A DNA stretch of 64,000 nt from Stutzerimonas stutzeri (GTDB lineage: Bacteria; Pseudomonadota; Gammaproteobacteria; Pseudomonadales; Pseudomonadaceae): contig NZ_JAGQFP010000001.1 of NCBI RefSeq assembly GCF_019090095.1, positions 806,001 to 870,000 on the forward strand. Direction: 5' to 3'. The notes beneath the pieces are model-generated. The model saw only the letters and a list, made by a program, of their open reading frames with translations, was not told the origin of the DNA and did no database searches. The position numbers and the translations under genes are program-made. Positions 9,828 to 18,184 of the stretch are shown piece by piece. Positions within the stretch are counted from its first letter, which is position 1; each line of letters starts with the position of its first letter.

Positions 9828-10903
9828 ACTTGCGCAGGCTGGGCGCCATCGTGCTCAAGGAGCTGCGCCAGCTGCGCCGTGACCGGCTGACCTTCGCCAT
9901 GATCGCCGGCATCCCGCTCTTGCAGTTGGTGCTGTTCGGCTACGCCATCAATATGGACGTGCGCGGCATCCAGGCAGCGGTGCTCGACCAGGCCAATAGC
10001 TACAGCTCCCGCGAAGCCATCGCCGAGCTGGCCTCCAGCCAGGTGCTCGACCTGCGCTACCACCTGGACAGCCCGCAGCAGATCAACCAGTTGCTACGTG
10101 AGGGCCGGATCAGCGCAGCCCTGGTAGTCCCCGCGGACTTCGATGCACGCCTGCAGCGCAAAGACCGGCCTCCGCTGCAGCTGGTGGTCGACGGCTCCGA
10201 CCAGAGCGTGCAAGCCTCCACCCGCCAACTGGCGTCCTACCCGTTGCCGGGCTGGGGTCATCGCCAAGCGGTCGAGGTGGTCAACTTCTACAACCCGGAG
10301 CGCCTGGCACCGCTGAATACCGTGCCCGGGCTTTTGGGCGTGATTCTGACCATGACCATGGTGCTGTTCACCGCGGTCGCCCTGGTACGCGAGCGCGAGC
10401 GCGGCAATCTGGAGTTGCTGATCGCCACGCCGGTGTCGCCCTGGGAGCTGACCATCGGCAAGGTCCTGCCCTTCGTGGGCATTGGCCTGATTCAGGTCAG
10501 CGTCATCCTCGTCGTCGGTCACTGGTTGTTTGCCGTACCGGTACGAGGCTCGCTGTGGGAACTCTATGGCGCCTCGCTGCTGTTCATCGTCGCCAGCCTG
10601 TCGCTTGGCGTGTTTCTTTCCACCATGGCCAGTACCCAGTTTCAGGCCATGCAGATGGCCTTCTTCACCTTCCTGCCGCAGATCCTGTTGTCGGGGTTCA
10701 TGTTTCCCTTCGCCGGCATGCCGAAAGCAGCCCAGTGGATCGCCGAGTTCCTGCCGCTGACCCACTATCTACGCATTACCCGCGGCATCATGCTGCGCGC
10801 GGCAGGCATGGGCGACCTGTGGAACGAGGCCCTGTGGCTGCTGGTGTTCTGCGCCATCCTGCTGGCGCTTTCGGTGTCGCGTATTCAGAAGCGTCTGGAT
10901 TGA
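9824..10903 (+). CDS. ABC-2 type exporter permease (YbhS/YhhJ-like)
   Basis: A 359-residue inner-membrane permease. One transmembrane helix near residues 22-42 is followed by a large extracytoplasmic domain (about 45-165) and five clustered transmembrane segments, the usual ABC-2 layout. It is the last gene of the TetR-HlyD-ATPase-permease operon and is followed by a terminator. Only one permease is present, unlike YbhS plus YbhR in E. coli, so a homodimer is likely. Substrates of such systems are typically cationic drugs or biocides; the substrate here is unknown. Confidence 0.85.
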   Translation: MNLRRLGAIVLKELRQLRRDRLTFAMIAGIPLLQLVLFGYAINMDVRGIQAAVLDQANSYSSREAIAELASSQVLDLRYHLDSPQQINQLLREGRISAALVVPADFDARLQRKDRPPLQLVVDGSDQSVQASTRQLASYPLPGWGHRQAVEVVNFYNPERLAPLNTVPGLLGVILTMTMVLFTAVALVRERERGNLELLIATPVSPWELTIGKVLPFVGIGLIQVSVILVVGHWLFAVPVRGSLWELYGASLLFIVASLSLGVFLSTMASTQFQAMQMAFFTFLPQILLSGFMFPFAGMPKAAQWIAEFLPLTHYLRITRGIMLRAAGMGDLWNEALWLLVFCAILLALSVSRIQKRLD

Positions 10904-10926
10904 CAGTGCTCGCCGGATCCCGAAAA

Positions 10927-10957
10927 CGACAAAGGCCGCACGCAGCGGCCTTTGTCG
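10927..10957. terminator. Bidirectional terminator between the exporter operon and cysS
   Basis: A perfect 13-base stem, CGACAAAGGCCGC with loop ACGCA, and its complement. It lies between convergent genes. The A/T-rich ends of the stem give short T stretches in both directions. Confidence 0.75.
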
Positions 10958-10967
10958 TCGACGGCTA

Positions 10968-12353
10968 TCAGTCAGCCAGCCGCCAGGTGGTCCCGCCCTT
11001 GCCGTCTTCCAGCACCACCCCCATGGCAGTGAGCTGATCGCGGATACGGTCGGACTCGGCCCAGTTTTTCTCGACGCGCGCCTGCAGTCGAGCTGCGATC
11101 AACGCCTCTACCTGAGCGGCGTCCACCTTGCCGGCAGCGCCGGCCTGCAGGAAGTCGTCCGGCTCCAGCTGCAGCACACCCAGCGGTTCGGCCAGCGCCT
11201 TGAGACGGGCTGCCAGGCCAGCGGCGGCTTGCAGATCGGACGCCCGCAGCCGGTTGACCTCACGGGCCAGTTCAAAAAGAACTGCGCAGGCTTCCGGCGT
11301 ATTGAAGTCATCGTTCATGGCCGCCGAGAACCGCTCGATAAAGGCTTCACCACCCGCGGGCGCCGCCTCGGGCAAGCCCCGCAAGGACTGGTAGAAACGC
11401 TCGAGCGCGCCCTTGGCTTCTTTCAGGCTGTCTTCGGAATAGTTGATCGGGCTGCGGTAGTGGCTCGACACCAACAGGTAACGCACCACTTCGGGCTGGT
11501 ACTTTTCCAGCACCTCGCGAATGGTGAAGAAGTTGCCCAGCGACTTGGACATCTTCTCGCCATCGACACGGACGGCGCCTGCGTGCATCCAGGCGTTGGC
11601 GTACTGCTTGCCGGTTGCAGCCTCGCTCTGCGCGATTTCATTCTCGTGATGCGGGAACACCAGGTCGGGCCCGCCGCCATGGATATCGAAGGTCTCACCC
11701 AGGCAGCAGGTGGACATCACCGAGCATTCGATATGCCAGCCTGGACGCCCCGCTCCCCACGGCGACTCCCAGCTCGGCTCGCCCGGTTTGGCCGCTTTCC
11801 AAAGCACGAAATCCAGCGGATCTTCCTTGGCTTCGTCGACTTCGATGCGCGCGCCGATCTTCAGGTCCTCGATCTTGCGCCGCGACAGCTTGCCGTAACC
11901 TGCGAACTTGCCGACCCGGTAATAGACGTCGCCATTGCCCGGCGCGTAGGCATAGCCCTTGTCGATCAGGGTCTGGATCATCTCGTGCATGCCGGCGATG
12001 TGGTCGGTGGCACGCGGCTCGAGGTCGGGCCGCAGTACATTGAGCCTGGCTTCGTCCTCGTGCATGGCGGCAATCATCCGCCCGGTCAGCGCGTCGAAGC
12101 TTTCGCCGTTTTCCTGCGCCCGGCGAATGATCTTGTCATCGATGTCGGTGATGTTGCGCACGTAGGTCAGTTCGTAACCGCTCTGGCGCAACCAGCGCGA
12201 TACCACGTCGAATGCCACCATGACCCGCGCATGGCCGATATGGCAGAAGTCATAGACCGTCATGCCACAGACGTACATGCGCACCTGGTTGCCGACCAGG
12301 GGCTTGAGCGGCTCCTTGGCCTTGGTCAGGGTGTTGTAGATCGACAGCGCCAT
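10968..12353 (-). CDS. cysS: Cysteinyl-tRNA synthetase
   Basis: A 461-residue class I aminoacyl-tRNA synthetase that charges tRNA-Cys. It has the HIGH-type motif HIGHARVM, the KMSKSLGN motif and zinc-binding Cys/His residues ([19 protein letters not shown]). The ATG at 12353 overlaps the glnS stop as TGATG, with GGGGAGG 8 bases upstream. A GTG three bases earlier is an alternative. glnS and cysS probably form one transcription unit. Confidence 0.95.
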   Translation of the reverse strand: MALSIYNTLTKAKEPLKPLVGNQVRMYVCGMTVYDFCHIGHARVMVAFDVVSRWLRQSGYELTYVRNITDIDDKIIRRAQENGESFDALTGRMIAAMHEDEARLNVLRPDLEPRATDHIAGMHEMIQTLIDKGYAYAPGNGDVYYRVGKFAGYGKLSRRKIEDLKIGARIEVDEAKEDPLDFVLWKAAKPGEPSWESPWGAGRPGWHIECSVMSTCCLGETFDIHGGGPDLVFPHHENEIAQSEAATGKQYANAWMHAGAVRVDGEKMSKSLGNFFTIREVLEKYQPEVVRYLLVSSHYRSPINYSEDSLKEAKGALERFYQSLRGLPEAAPAGGEAFIERFSAAMNDDFNTPEACAVLFELAREVNRLRASDLQAAAGLAARLKALAEPLGVLQLEPDDFLQAGAAGKVDAAQVEALIAARLQARVEKNWAESDRIRDQLTAMGVVLEDGKGGTTWRLAD

Positions 12354-14023
12354 CACTGGCCTCCCCAGGAATCACGCAGCGTCACGGTACGGTTGAAGAC
12401 CAGCGCGTCGGGGCGACTGTCCTTGCGGTCCACGCAGAAGTAGCCCTCGCGCTCGAACTGGAAACGATCCTCGGCCTGGGCGGTAGCCAGCGACGGTTCG
12501 GCGCGGCAACCCTTGAGCACGACCAGCGACTCGGGGTTGATGTTGTCCAGGAAGCTGCCGCCCTCCTCGTCTTTCTCCGGGTTGGCCGAGCGGAACAGGC
12601 GGTCGTACAGACGCACTTCACACTCGACGCTTTCTGCGGCCGGAACCCAGTGAATGACGCCCTTGACCTTGCGGCCCTCCGGGTTCTTGCCCAGCGTGTT
12701 TTCGTCGTAAGAGCAACGCAGCTCGACGATATTGCCCTGCGCGTCCTTCACCGCTTCGTCAGCACGGATCACGTAACTGCCGCGCAAGCGCACTTCCCCG
12801 CCTGGGATCAGGCGCTTGAAGCCGGCCGGTGGCACTTCTTCGAAATCGCTGGCATCGATGTAGAGCTCACGGGAGAACGGCAACTGGCGTACGCCCATGT
12901 CCTGCTTGGGGTGGCAAGGCAATTCGAGCTGCTCGACCTGACCTTCTGGGTAATTGGTAATGACGACCTTCAGCGGCTTGAGCACGCACATGGCGCGTGG
13001 CGCGTTGGCGTCCAGATCTTCGCGAATGGCGAATTCGAGCATTCCGATATCGACGACTCCGCCCGCGCGATTCACGCCGATCATGTCGCAGAAGGTACGG
13101 ATCGACGCGGGCGTATAGCCGCGCCGGCGATAGCCGCTGAGTGTCGACATGCGCGGATCATCCCAACCGCTGACGTGCTTCTCGTCGACCAGCTGCTTGA
13201 GCTTGCGCTTGCTGGTGATGGTGTAGTTCAGGTTGAGCCGAGCGAACTCGTACTGACGCGGGCGCGCCGGCACCGGCAGGTTCTCCAGGAACCATTCGTA
13301 CAGCGGCCGGTGGTCTTCGAATTCCAGCGTGCAGATCGAGTGCGTAATGCCCTCGATGGCATCCGACTGGCCATGGGTGAAGTCATAGCTCGGGTAGATA
13401 CACCAGTCGTTGCCGGTCTGGTGATGATGCGCGTGGCGGATCCGGTAAAGGATCGGATCACGCAGGTTCATGTTCGGCGAAGCCATGTCGATCTTTGCGC
13501 GCAACGCTTTGGCGCCGTCCGGGAACTCGCCAGCCTTCATCCGCGCGAACAGATCCAGGTTCTCCTCCACCGAGCGATCACGGAACGGACTGTTCTTGCC
13601 CGGTTCCGTCAGGCTGCCACGGTATTCCCGCGCCTGGTCAGGCGTCAGGTCGCATACGTAGGCCTTGCCCGCTTTGATCAGCTCGATGGCCCAATCGTGC
13701 AGCTGACCGAAGTAGTTGGAGGCATAACGCTCCTCTCCAGCCCACTGGAAGCCGAGCCATTGGACATCGCTCTTGATGGCGTCGATGTATTCCTGGTCTT
13801 CCTTGGCCGGGTTTGTGTCATCGAAGCGCAGATTGCACTCGCCACCGAACTCCTTGGCCAGGCCGAAGTTCAGGCAGATCGACTTGGCGTGACCGATGTG
13901 CAGGTAACCGTTGGGCTCAGGCGGAAAGCGCGTGACGATCTTGGCATGCTTGCCCGATTCCAGGTCGGCCTGGACGATGGGACGGAGAAAATTAGTGGCT
14001 GCGGTAGTCTCAGGCTTGCTCAT
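12353..14023 (-). CDS. glnS: Glutaminyl-tRNA synthetase
   Basis: A 556-residue class I synthetase charging tRNA-Gln, full length for the family. HIGH motif HIGHAKSI is near residue 43, and the KMSKS-equivalent reads TSKRKLK. It is close in sequence to the E. coli enzyme throughout. Its stop overlaps the cysS start. Upstream on the minus strand lies a 170-base repeat-like element rather than another gene. Confidence 0.96.
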   Translation of the reverse strand: MSKPETTAATNFLRPIVQADLESGKHAKIVTRFPPEPNGYLHIGHAKSICLNFGLAKEFGGECNLRFDDTNPAKEDQEYIDAIKSDVQWLGFQWAGEERYASNYFGQLHDWAIELIKAGKAYVCDLTPDQAREYRGSLTEPGKNSPFRDRSVEENLDLFARMKAGEFPDGAKALRAKIDMASPNMNLRDPILYRIRHAHHHQTGNDWCIYPSYDFTHGQSDAIEGITHSICTLEFEDHRPLYEWFLENLPVPARPRQYEFARLNLNYTITSKRKLKQLVDEKHVSGWDDPRMSTLSGYRRRGYTPASIRTFCDMIGVNRAGGVVDIGMLEFAIREDLDANAPRAMCVLKPLKVVITNYPEGQVEQLELPCHPKQDMGVRQLPFSRELYIDASDFEEVPPAGFKRLIPGGEVRLRGSYVIRADEAVKDAQGNIVELRCSYDENTLGKNPEGRKVKGVIHWVPAAESVECEVRLYDRLFRSANPEKDEEGGSFLDNINPESLVVLKGCRAEPSLATAQAEDRFQFEREGYFCVDRKDSRPDALVFNRTVTLRDSWGGQ

Positions 14024-14061
14024 GATGTCCTTAACGATCTGCGAGTGTGCGGCTCAGAGTG

Positions 14062-14230
14062 GCTTACAAATTAGTCGGGCAAGGCGCAACGACCATCGGG
14101 AGTAACAGCCAAAGGCTGGCCCGAAGGGTGAGCGCCGCGAATCAATCAGTCGACGAGCGCAATGCACGAAGGTACATGAACAGTCGAGGCTGATTTCAAC
14201 GCGGCATGGCCGAGCTCGGTTGTTTGTAAA
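14062..14230. repeat. Candidate MITE-like repetitive element
   Basis: The 375-base gap between glnS and ppiB has no convincing gene. It is largely filled by a segment bounded by inverted TTACAAA (14064-14070) and TTTGTAA (14223-14229). Inside are short hairpins (GCCAAAGGC; GCTGGCCCGAAGGGTGAGC). The interior, including the stretch GGGCAAGGCGCAACGA, looks like non-coding repeats I associate with pseudomonad genomes, but I cannot confirm copies from one window. Confidence 0.4.
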
Positions 14231-14398
14231 CGCTCTCTCAGGGTAGGCCGACCAAATCAAAGCGCCTATCATAGCGGACCCGTCAACCCCCTGACAGCGT
14301 TAAGCGCGCAGCCGCGCGACAGTGACATCACGCTCGCCGGGCGCCGGTTGCACCGTCGCGGCACGAATTTCCCCGCTGCTATTTAAGGAAGGCTTCCA

Positions 14399-14893
14399 AT
14401 GATCAAGCTCCACACCAACCATGGCGTCATCACCGTCAAGCTGTTCGAAGACAAAGCCCCGGAGACGACCGCGAACTTCAAGGAATACGTGAAGAGCGGC
14501 CACTACGACGGCACTGTCTTCCACCGTGTGATCAGCAATTTCATGATTCAGGGTGGCGGGTTCGAACCAGGCATGAAGCAGAAGACCACCCGCGCCCCGA
14601 TCAAGAACGAGGCCAACAACGGGCTTTCCAACAAGACCGGCACCCTGGCGATGGCACGTACCATGGAGCCGCATTCGGCGTCCGCGCAGTTTTTCATCAA
14701 CGTCAAGGACAACGACTTTCTCGATCACACCGCGCCGACCGTGCAGGGCTGGGGCTACGCCGTGTTCGGCGAAGTGGTCGAGGGCATGGACGTGGTCGAG
14801 AAGATCAAGGGCGTGCCGACCACGATGAAATCGGGGCATCAGGACGTGCCGGTTGAAGACGTGGTCATCGAGAAAGCCGAGATCGTCGAGTAA
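14399..14893 (+). CDS. ppiB: Peptidyl-prolyl cis-trans isomerase B (cyclophilin)
   Basis: A 164-residue cytoplasmic cyclophilin with no signal peptide. Signature regions are [15 protein letters not shown] and [17 protein letters not shown], with the catalytic Arg in FHRV. AAGGAAGG precedes the ATG. lpxH follows 5 bases after the stop, the ppiB-lpxH arrangement known in Pseudomonas. Confidence 0.95.
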   Translation: MIKLHTNHGVITVKLFEDKAPETTANFKEYVKSGHYDGTVFHRVISNFMIQGGGFEPGMKQKTTRAPIKNEANNGLSNKTGTLAMARTMEPHSASAQFFINVKDNDFLDHTAPTVQGWGYAVFGEVVEGMDVVEKIKGVPTTMKSGHQDVPVEDVVIEKAEIVE

Positions 14894-14898
14894 GCACG

Positions 14899-15621
14899 TT
14901 GATCCTGCTGATCTCGGACCTGCACCTCGAAGAACAACGCCCGGACCTCACTCGGGCGTTTCTTCATTTTCTCGAGACCCGTGCAGCCCAGGCCGAAGCG
15001 CTTTATATCCTCGGCGACTTCTTTGAAGTCTGGGTGGGTGACGACGGCATGACGGCCTACCAGCAGCAGATCGCCCATGCGCTGAACGCCTTGAGCCAGC
15101 GCGGGACTCGTATCTATTTGATGCACGGCAACCGTGATTTCATGATCGGCAAGGCGTTCTGCCGCCAGGCCGGGTGCACCCTGCTGCCCGACCCGTACGT
15201 CGCCGAGCTCGGTAACGAGCGGGTATTGCTCACCCATGGCGACAGCCTGTGTACCCGCGATGAGGGTTACATGCGTTTAAGGCGTTGGCTGCGTAACCCT
15301 GTCAGCCTGTTCATCCTGCATCACCTTCCGCTTGCCAAACGCCAGCAGCTCGCCCAGAAGTTGCGCTCGAGCAGCAAGCTGCAAACCCGCATGAAAGCCA
15401 GCGACATCGTCGACGTAACGCCCGAAGAGGTGGTCAGGATCATGCGGCGCCACCAGGTCCGCACGCTGATTCACGGCCACACCCACCGCCCGTTCATTCA
15501 CGCGCTGGACGTGGATGGGCAGCCGGCCAGACGCATCGTGCTAGGCGATTGGGATCGCCAGGGCTGGGCTTTGCAGGTCGACGAATCAGGCTTCAACCAG
15601 GCTCCGTTCGCCCTGAGCTGA
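14899..15621 (+). CDS. lpxH: UDP-2,3-diacylglucosamine diphosphatase LpxH
   Basis: A 240-residue calcineurin-like phosphoesterase that makes lipid X in lipid A biosynthesis. Metal-binding motifs are in order: [23 protein letters not shown] and HGHTH. The start codon must be TTG, because translation [10 protein letters not shown] begins right at the conserved metal motif and no ATG or GTG is available nearby. It is likely co-transcribed with ppiB. Confidence 0.92.
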   Translation: MILLISDLHLEEQRPDLTRAFLHFLETRAAQAEALYILGDFFEVWVGDDGMTAYQQQIAHALNALSQRGTRIYLMHGNRDFMIGKAFCRQAGCTLLPDPYVAELGNERVLLTHGDSLCTRDEGYMRLRRWLRNPVSLFILHHLPLAKRQQLAQKLRSSSKLQTRMKASDIVDVTPEEVVRIMRRHQVRTLIHGHTHRPFIHALDVDGQPARRIVLGDWDRQGWALQVDESGFNQAPFALS

Positions 15622-15626
15622 AAACA

Positions 15627-16232
15627 TCAGGCCGCGCTCGGCACGCCGCTGTGGAAGCGAAACTCATGATCCGGGCTTTCGATCAGCTCGCGCTCGCGCT
15701 CACGCACCCTCACGATGGTCGCGTCGATATCGGCCGCCTCGCCATAGAGATACGCCAGTTTCAGATAGTCCTGAAAATGCCGTGCCTCGGACTTCAGCAG
15801 GCCGTGATAGAACTTGCCCAGCTCTTCGTCCAGATGCGGCACCAGCATCGCGAAGCGCTCGCAAGAACGTGCTTCGATGAACGCTCCGATGACCAGGGTA
15901 TCGGTAAGCCGATAGGGTTCATGGTTGCGGACCAGTTCCCTCAATCCGGCAGCGTAGCGGGATGAGCCGATGTTGCGCAGCGCGATATCGCGCTTGCGTA
16001 TGATCGACAGCACCTGTTCGAAGTGGCGAAGCTCTTCCCTCGCCAGCCGCGACATTTTGTTCTGCAGATCGGGCTTGTCGACATAGCGGAACATCAGCTG
16101 AAAGGCCGCACCGGCCGCCTTCTTTTCGCAGTTGCCGTGATCGATGAGCATCACGTCCTGATGGCGCAGCGCGACGTCGACCCAGCTTGACGGCGTGGCG
16201 CAGCCGAGGAATTCATTCAATTCGGGGAGCAT
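15627..16232 (-). CDS. miaE: tRNA-(ms2io6A)-hydroxylase MiaE
   Basis: A 201-residue ferritin-like diiron enzyme that hydroxylates the isopentenyl group of ms2i6A37 in tRNA. Iron-ligand motifs EELRH, EARSCER and EARHF are visible. It is convergent with lpxH (5-base gap) and divergent from a universal stress protein gene. Confidence 0.9.
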   Translation of the reverse strand: MLPELNEFLGCATPSSWVDVALRHQDVMLIDHGNCEKKAAGAAFQLMFRYVDKPDLQNKMSRLAREELRHFEQVLSIIRKRDIALRNIGSSRYAAGLRELVRNHEPYRLTDTLVIGAFIEARSCERFAMLVPHLDEELGKFYHGLLKSEARHFQDYLKLAYLYGEAADIDATIVRVRERERELIESPDHEFRFHSGVPSAA

Positions 16233-16296
16233 GAGTCCTGGTATTCATAAGGGAAATGGACACGTCAGCCAACGCAACGGCGACCGCACGCCGCGC

Positions 16297-16302
16297 ATTA
16301 TA
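16297..16302 (-). promoter_or_regulatory. Probable -10 box for miaE
   Basis: Minus-strand TATAAT, a perfect -10 hexamer 65 bases before the miaE start codon. A matching -35 is not convincing. Confidence 0.4.
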
Positions 16303-16317
16303 CGAGTCCGACAGCGG

Positions 16318-16373
16318 ACGGCCAGTGGCGGTTGATGTGGATCACTGGCCGTCGCGATGGCCTTGTCTATAGT
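16318..16373 (+). promoter_or_regulatory. Anr/FNR-type box and -10 of the universal stress protein gene
   Basis: TTGAT-GTGG-ATCAC at 16332-16345 matches the Anr/FNR consensus TTGAT-N4-ATCAA at 9 of 10 bases. It is embedded in a longer perfect inverted repeat, ACGGCCAGTG (16318-16327) and CACTGGCCGT (16343-16352). A -10 TATAGT lies at 16368-16373, predicting a start near 16380. The box centre is then 41.5 bases upstream, the class II activator position. Confidence 0.75.
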
Positions 16374-16405
16374 GAACTCAATTGATCCTTGAACCGGAGC
16401 CGATC

Positions 16406-17269
16406 ATGCAAGCCTTACGCTGTATCCTCGTGGTAATCGACCCGAACCTGCCGGAAAACCTGGCATTGAAACGCGCACGATTGATCTCCAGCGTCAGCCA
16501 GTCCCGGCTCCATCTGCTGGTCTGCGACACGCGCCAGGATCACAGCCAGTATCTCGACGGCTTACGCGCGGAGCTCGAAGGGCAAGGCCACGTGGTTACC
16601 ACCCGCCAGGACTGGCATGAGAACCTGCATCAGACGATCATCGCGGCTCAGCAAGCCGAAGGTTGCGGTCTGGTCATCAAGCAGCATGTCGCCGACAACC
16701 CACTCAAGCGAGCCCTGCTGACACCCGATGACTGGAAGCTGTTGCGCTACTGCCCGTGTCCGGTGTTGATGGTCAAGACCGAGGCGCCATGGACCGGCGG
16801 CAACATTCTGGCCGCGGTCGACGTCGGGAATGCCGACATCGAGCACCGTACGCTGCACTCGAGCATCATCAACCATGGCCATGAAATTGCAGCGCTTGCG
16901 GAAGGCACCTTGCACGTCATCAGCGCTCATCCCTCGGCAATGCTCTCGGCCGCAGATCCCGCGTTTCAACTCAAGGACACCATCGAGCAACGCTATCGGA
17001 ACGCTTGCAAGGAGTTCCAGGTGGAATACGGCATCCCCGATGGGCAGCTGCATATCGAAGAAGGTCCGGCTGACGCCCTGATACCTCGGGTCTGTCACCA
17101 GCTGCAGGCGGTCGTGACGGTGATCGGGACGGTTGCCCGCACCGGTTTTTCCGGCGCGCTGATGGGCAACACCGCCGAGGTCGTCCTGGATACGCTGGAA
17201 AGCGATGTCCTGGTGCTCAAACCGGACGACATCATCGATCACCTCGAAGACCTTGTCGCCCGTCGCTAG
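16406..17269 (+). CDS. Tandem universal stress protein (UspE-like)
   Basis: A 287-residue cytoplasmic protein with two UspA-type domains, roughly residues 5-145 and 150-285. The second ends in the typical ATP-binding-like segment GTVARTGFSGALMGNTAE. The ATG is chosen because CCGGAGCC precedes it; an in-frame TTG 24 bases upstream lacks such a site. Probable Anr control at -41.5 fits the known oxygen-limitation induction of several Pseudomonas Usp proteins. It may aid survival under anaerobic energy stress. Confidence 0.88.
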   Translation: MQALRCILVVIDPNLPENLALKRARLISSVSQSRLHLLVCDTRQDHSQYLDGLRAELEGQGHVVTTRQDWHENLHQTIIAAQQAEGCGLVIKQHVADNPLKRALLTPDDWKLLRYCPCPVLMVKTEAPWTGGNILAAVDVGNADIEHRTLHSSIINHGHEIAALAEGTLHVISAHPSAMLSAADPAFQLKDTIEQRYRNACKEFQVEYGIPDGQLHIEEGPADALIPRVCHQLQAVVTVIGTVARTGFSGALMGNTAEVVLDTLESDVLVLKPDDIIDHLEDLVARR

Positions 17270-17284
17270 ACCAATCACCGCGCA

Positions 17285-17312
17285 GGATCCGCCTGCCACG
17301 CAAGGCGGATCC
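17285..17312. terminator. Intergenic hairpin between convergent genes
   Basis: A perfect 9-base inverted repeat GGATCCGCC...GGCGGATCC with a 10-base loop. It sits between the universal stress protein and the DUF1289 gene. There is no T-tract, so factor-independent termination is uncertain. Confidence 0.4.
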
Positions 17313-17780
17313 CTACCCCGCTGTACCTTCGAGGAACTGCGGCGTGATATAACGGTGATAGTGCGCCTCGGACAGGAGAAAGAACTCCCGATCGATCGCG
17401 TCGCGGAGCTCAGGTAACGACCATTCGCGAAATTCCGGCAACAGGGCGACGCCGTACGCCTCGAGTTGCTGGATCATTCGCGCGCCTCGCGCGATGAGCT
17501 GATAGGCCCAGCAGTACGGCGACTGCTCGGCAACGAAACGGACCTGCCGACTTTCCAGTTGCTGGCGCAGCAACGGCGCATCGAACACTTCCAGCTTTGC
17601 CGCCATCACTTGTGCGAGCAGTACCTCCAGGCGATGCCAGACCGCGCGCTTGCCTTCCTCGCTGTAGCCATTCCAGTTCACCACTTCATGATGAAATCGC
17701 TTGCAGCCACGGCAAACCACATCGCCGTAGACGGTCGAGCAAAGGCCTACGCAAGGCGTTTTGATTCGCTGATTTGACAT
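17313..17780 (-). CDS. DUF1289 family protein
   Basis: A 155-residue protein. The N-terminal DUF1289 domain has four cysteines in a likely metal-binding arrangement (C10, C14, C23 and C26; PCVGLC and CRGC), with the family pattern C-x3-C-x8-C-x2-C followed by W (NW). The C-terminal part is less conserved. Function of the family is unknown. It is transcribed divergently from acnB. Confidence 0.8.
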   Translation of the reverse strand: MSNQRIKTPCVGLCSTVYGDVVCRGCKRFHHEVVNWNGYSEEGKRAVWHRLEVLLAQVMAAKLEVFDAPLLRQQLESRQVRFVAEQSPYCWAYQLIARGARMIQQLEAYGVALLPEFREWSLPELRDAIDREFFLLSEAHYHRYITPQFLEGTAG

Positions 17781-17956
17781 GACGGGCGATGGATCGAAAC
17801 ACGGCGCTGCATCTTAGACTTTTGTCCAAGCCGGGTCACGAGCCAATCCGGATCGAACCGCCAGAAGGGCCGCAAATGCCCAGACTCAGCGGGCTTCTGC
17901 CGTCCGAGCGCGCAGGGGTTCGTAGAGGTCGCTTTCGGACTGCCGTGGCGCTTCAC

Positions 17957-17985
17957 TTAACTTTACGGGCCCGTTCCAGTAGAAT
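17957..17985 (+). promoter_or_regulatory. Probable sigma-70 promoter of acnB
   Basis: TTAACT, a 17-base spacer, then TAGAAT. Predicted transcription start is near 17992, giving a leader of about 190 bases that contains the nested hairpins at 18018-18133. Confidence 0.45.
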
Positions 17986-18017
17986 CAGCCCGCCGTTTTA
18001 GGCGCCACAATCCGCAA

Positions 18018-18133
18018 GAAGCTGTTTTCAAAGCGTCACGAGCACAGTTGACCGGCTATCCGCCGGGTGCGCAGATCCCTCTAACCTGCGCACCCGGCAT
18101 TCAAACCCGGCGTAAAACTTTGAAAACAGCTTC
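18018..18133 (+). promoter_or_regulatory. Nested inverted repeats in the acnB leader
   Basis: The outer arms are a perfect 16-base inverted repeat: GAAGCTGTTTTCAAAG at 18018-18033 and its complement at 18118-18133. Inside is a second perfect 13-base stem, GCCGGGTGCGCAG (18062-18074) with an 11-base loop and its complement (18086-18098). In RNA this would fold into a long two-part structure ending about 50 bases before the acnB start. With the DUF1289 upstream region and promoter this accounts for the 404-base gap. It could be a leader regulatory structure or a small inverted-repeat insertion. Confidence 0.6.
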
Positions 18134-18184
18134 CGGATGCGCGTCCCGAGACACCCAAGGGACCAATGATGAGGGTATAAAACT

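Noticed and set aside
12650-14074. 474-codon open frame antisense to glnS
   Set aside because: It lies wholly over glnS on the opposite strand, has no recognisable domain, and is the kind of long chance frame expected in high-GC DNA.
14556-14570. tRNA-like T-loop motif GGTTCGAACC
   Set aside because: It lies inside ppiB codons and there is no acceptor or anticodon stem around it.
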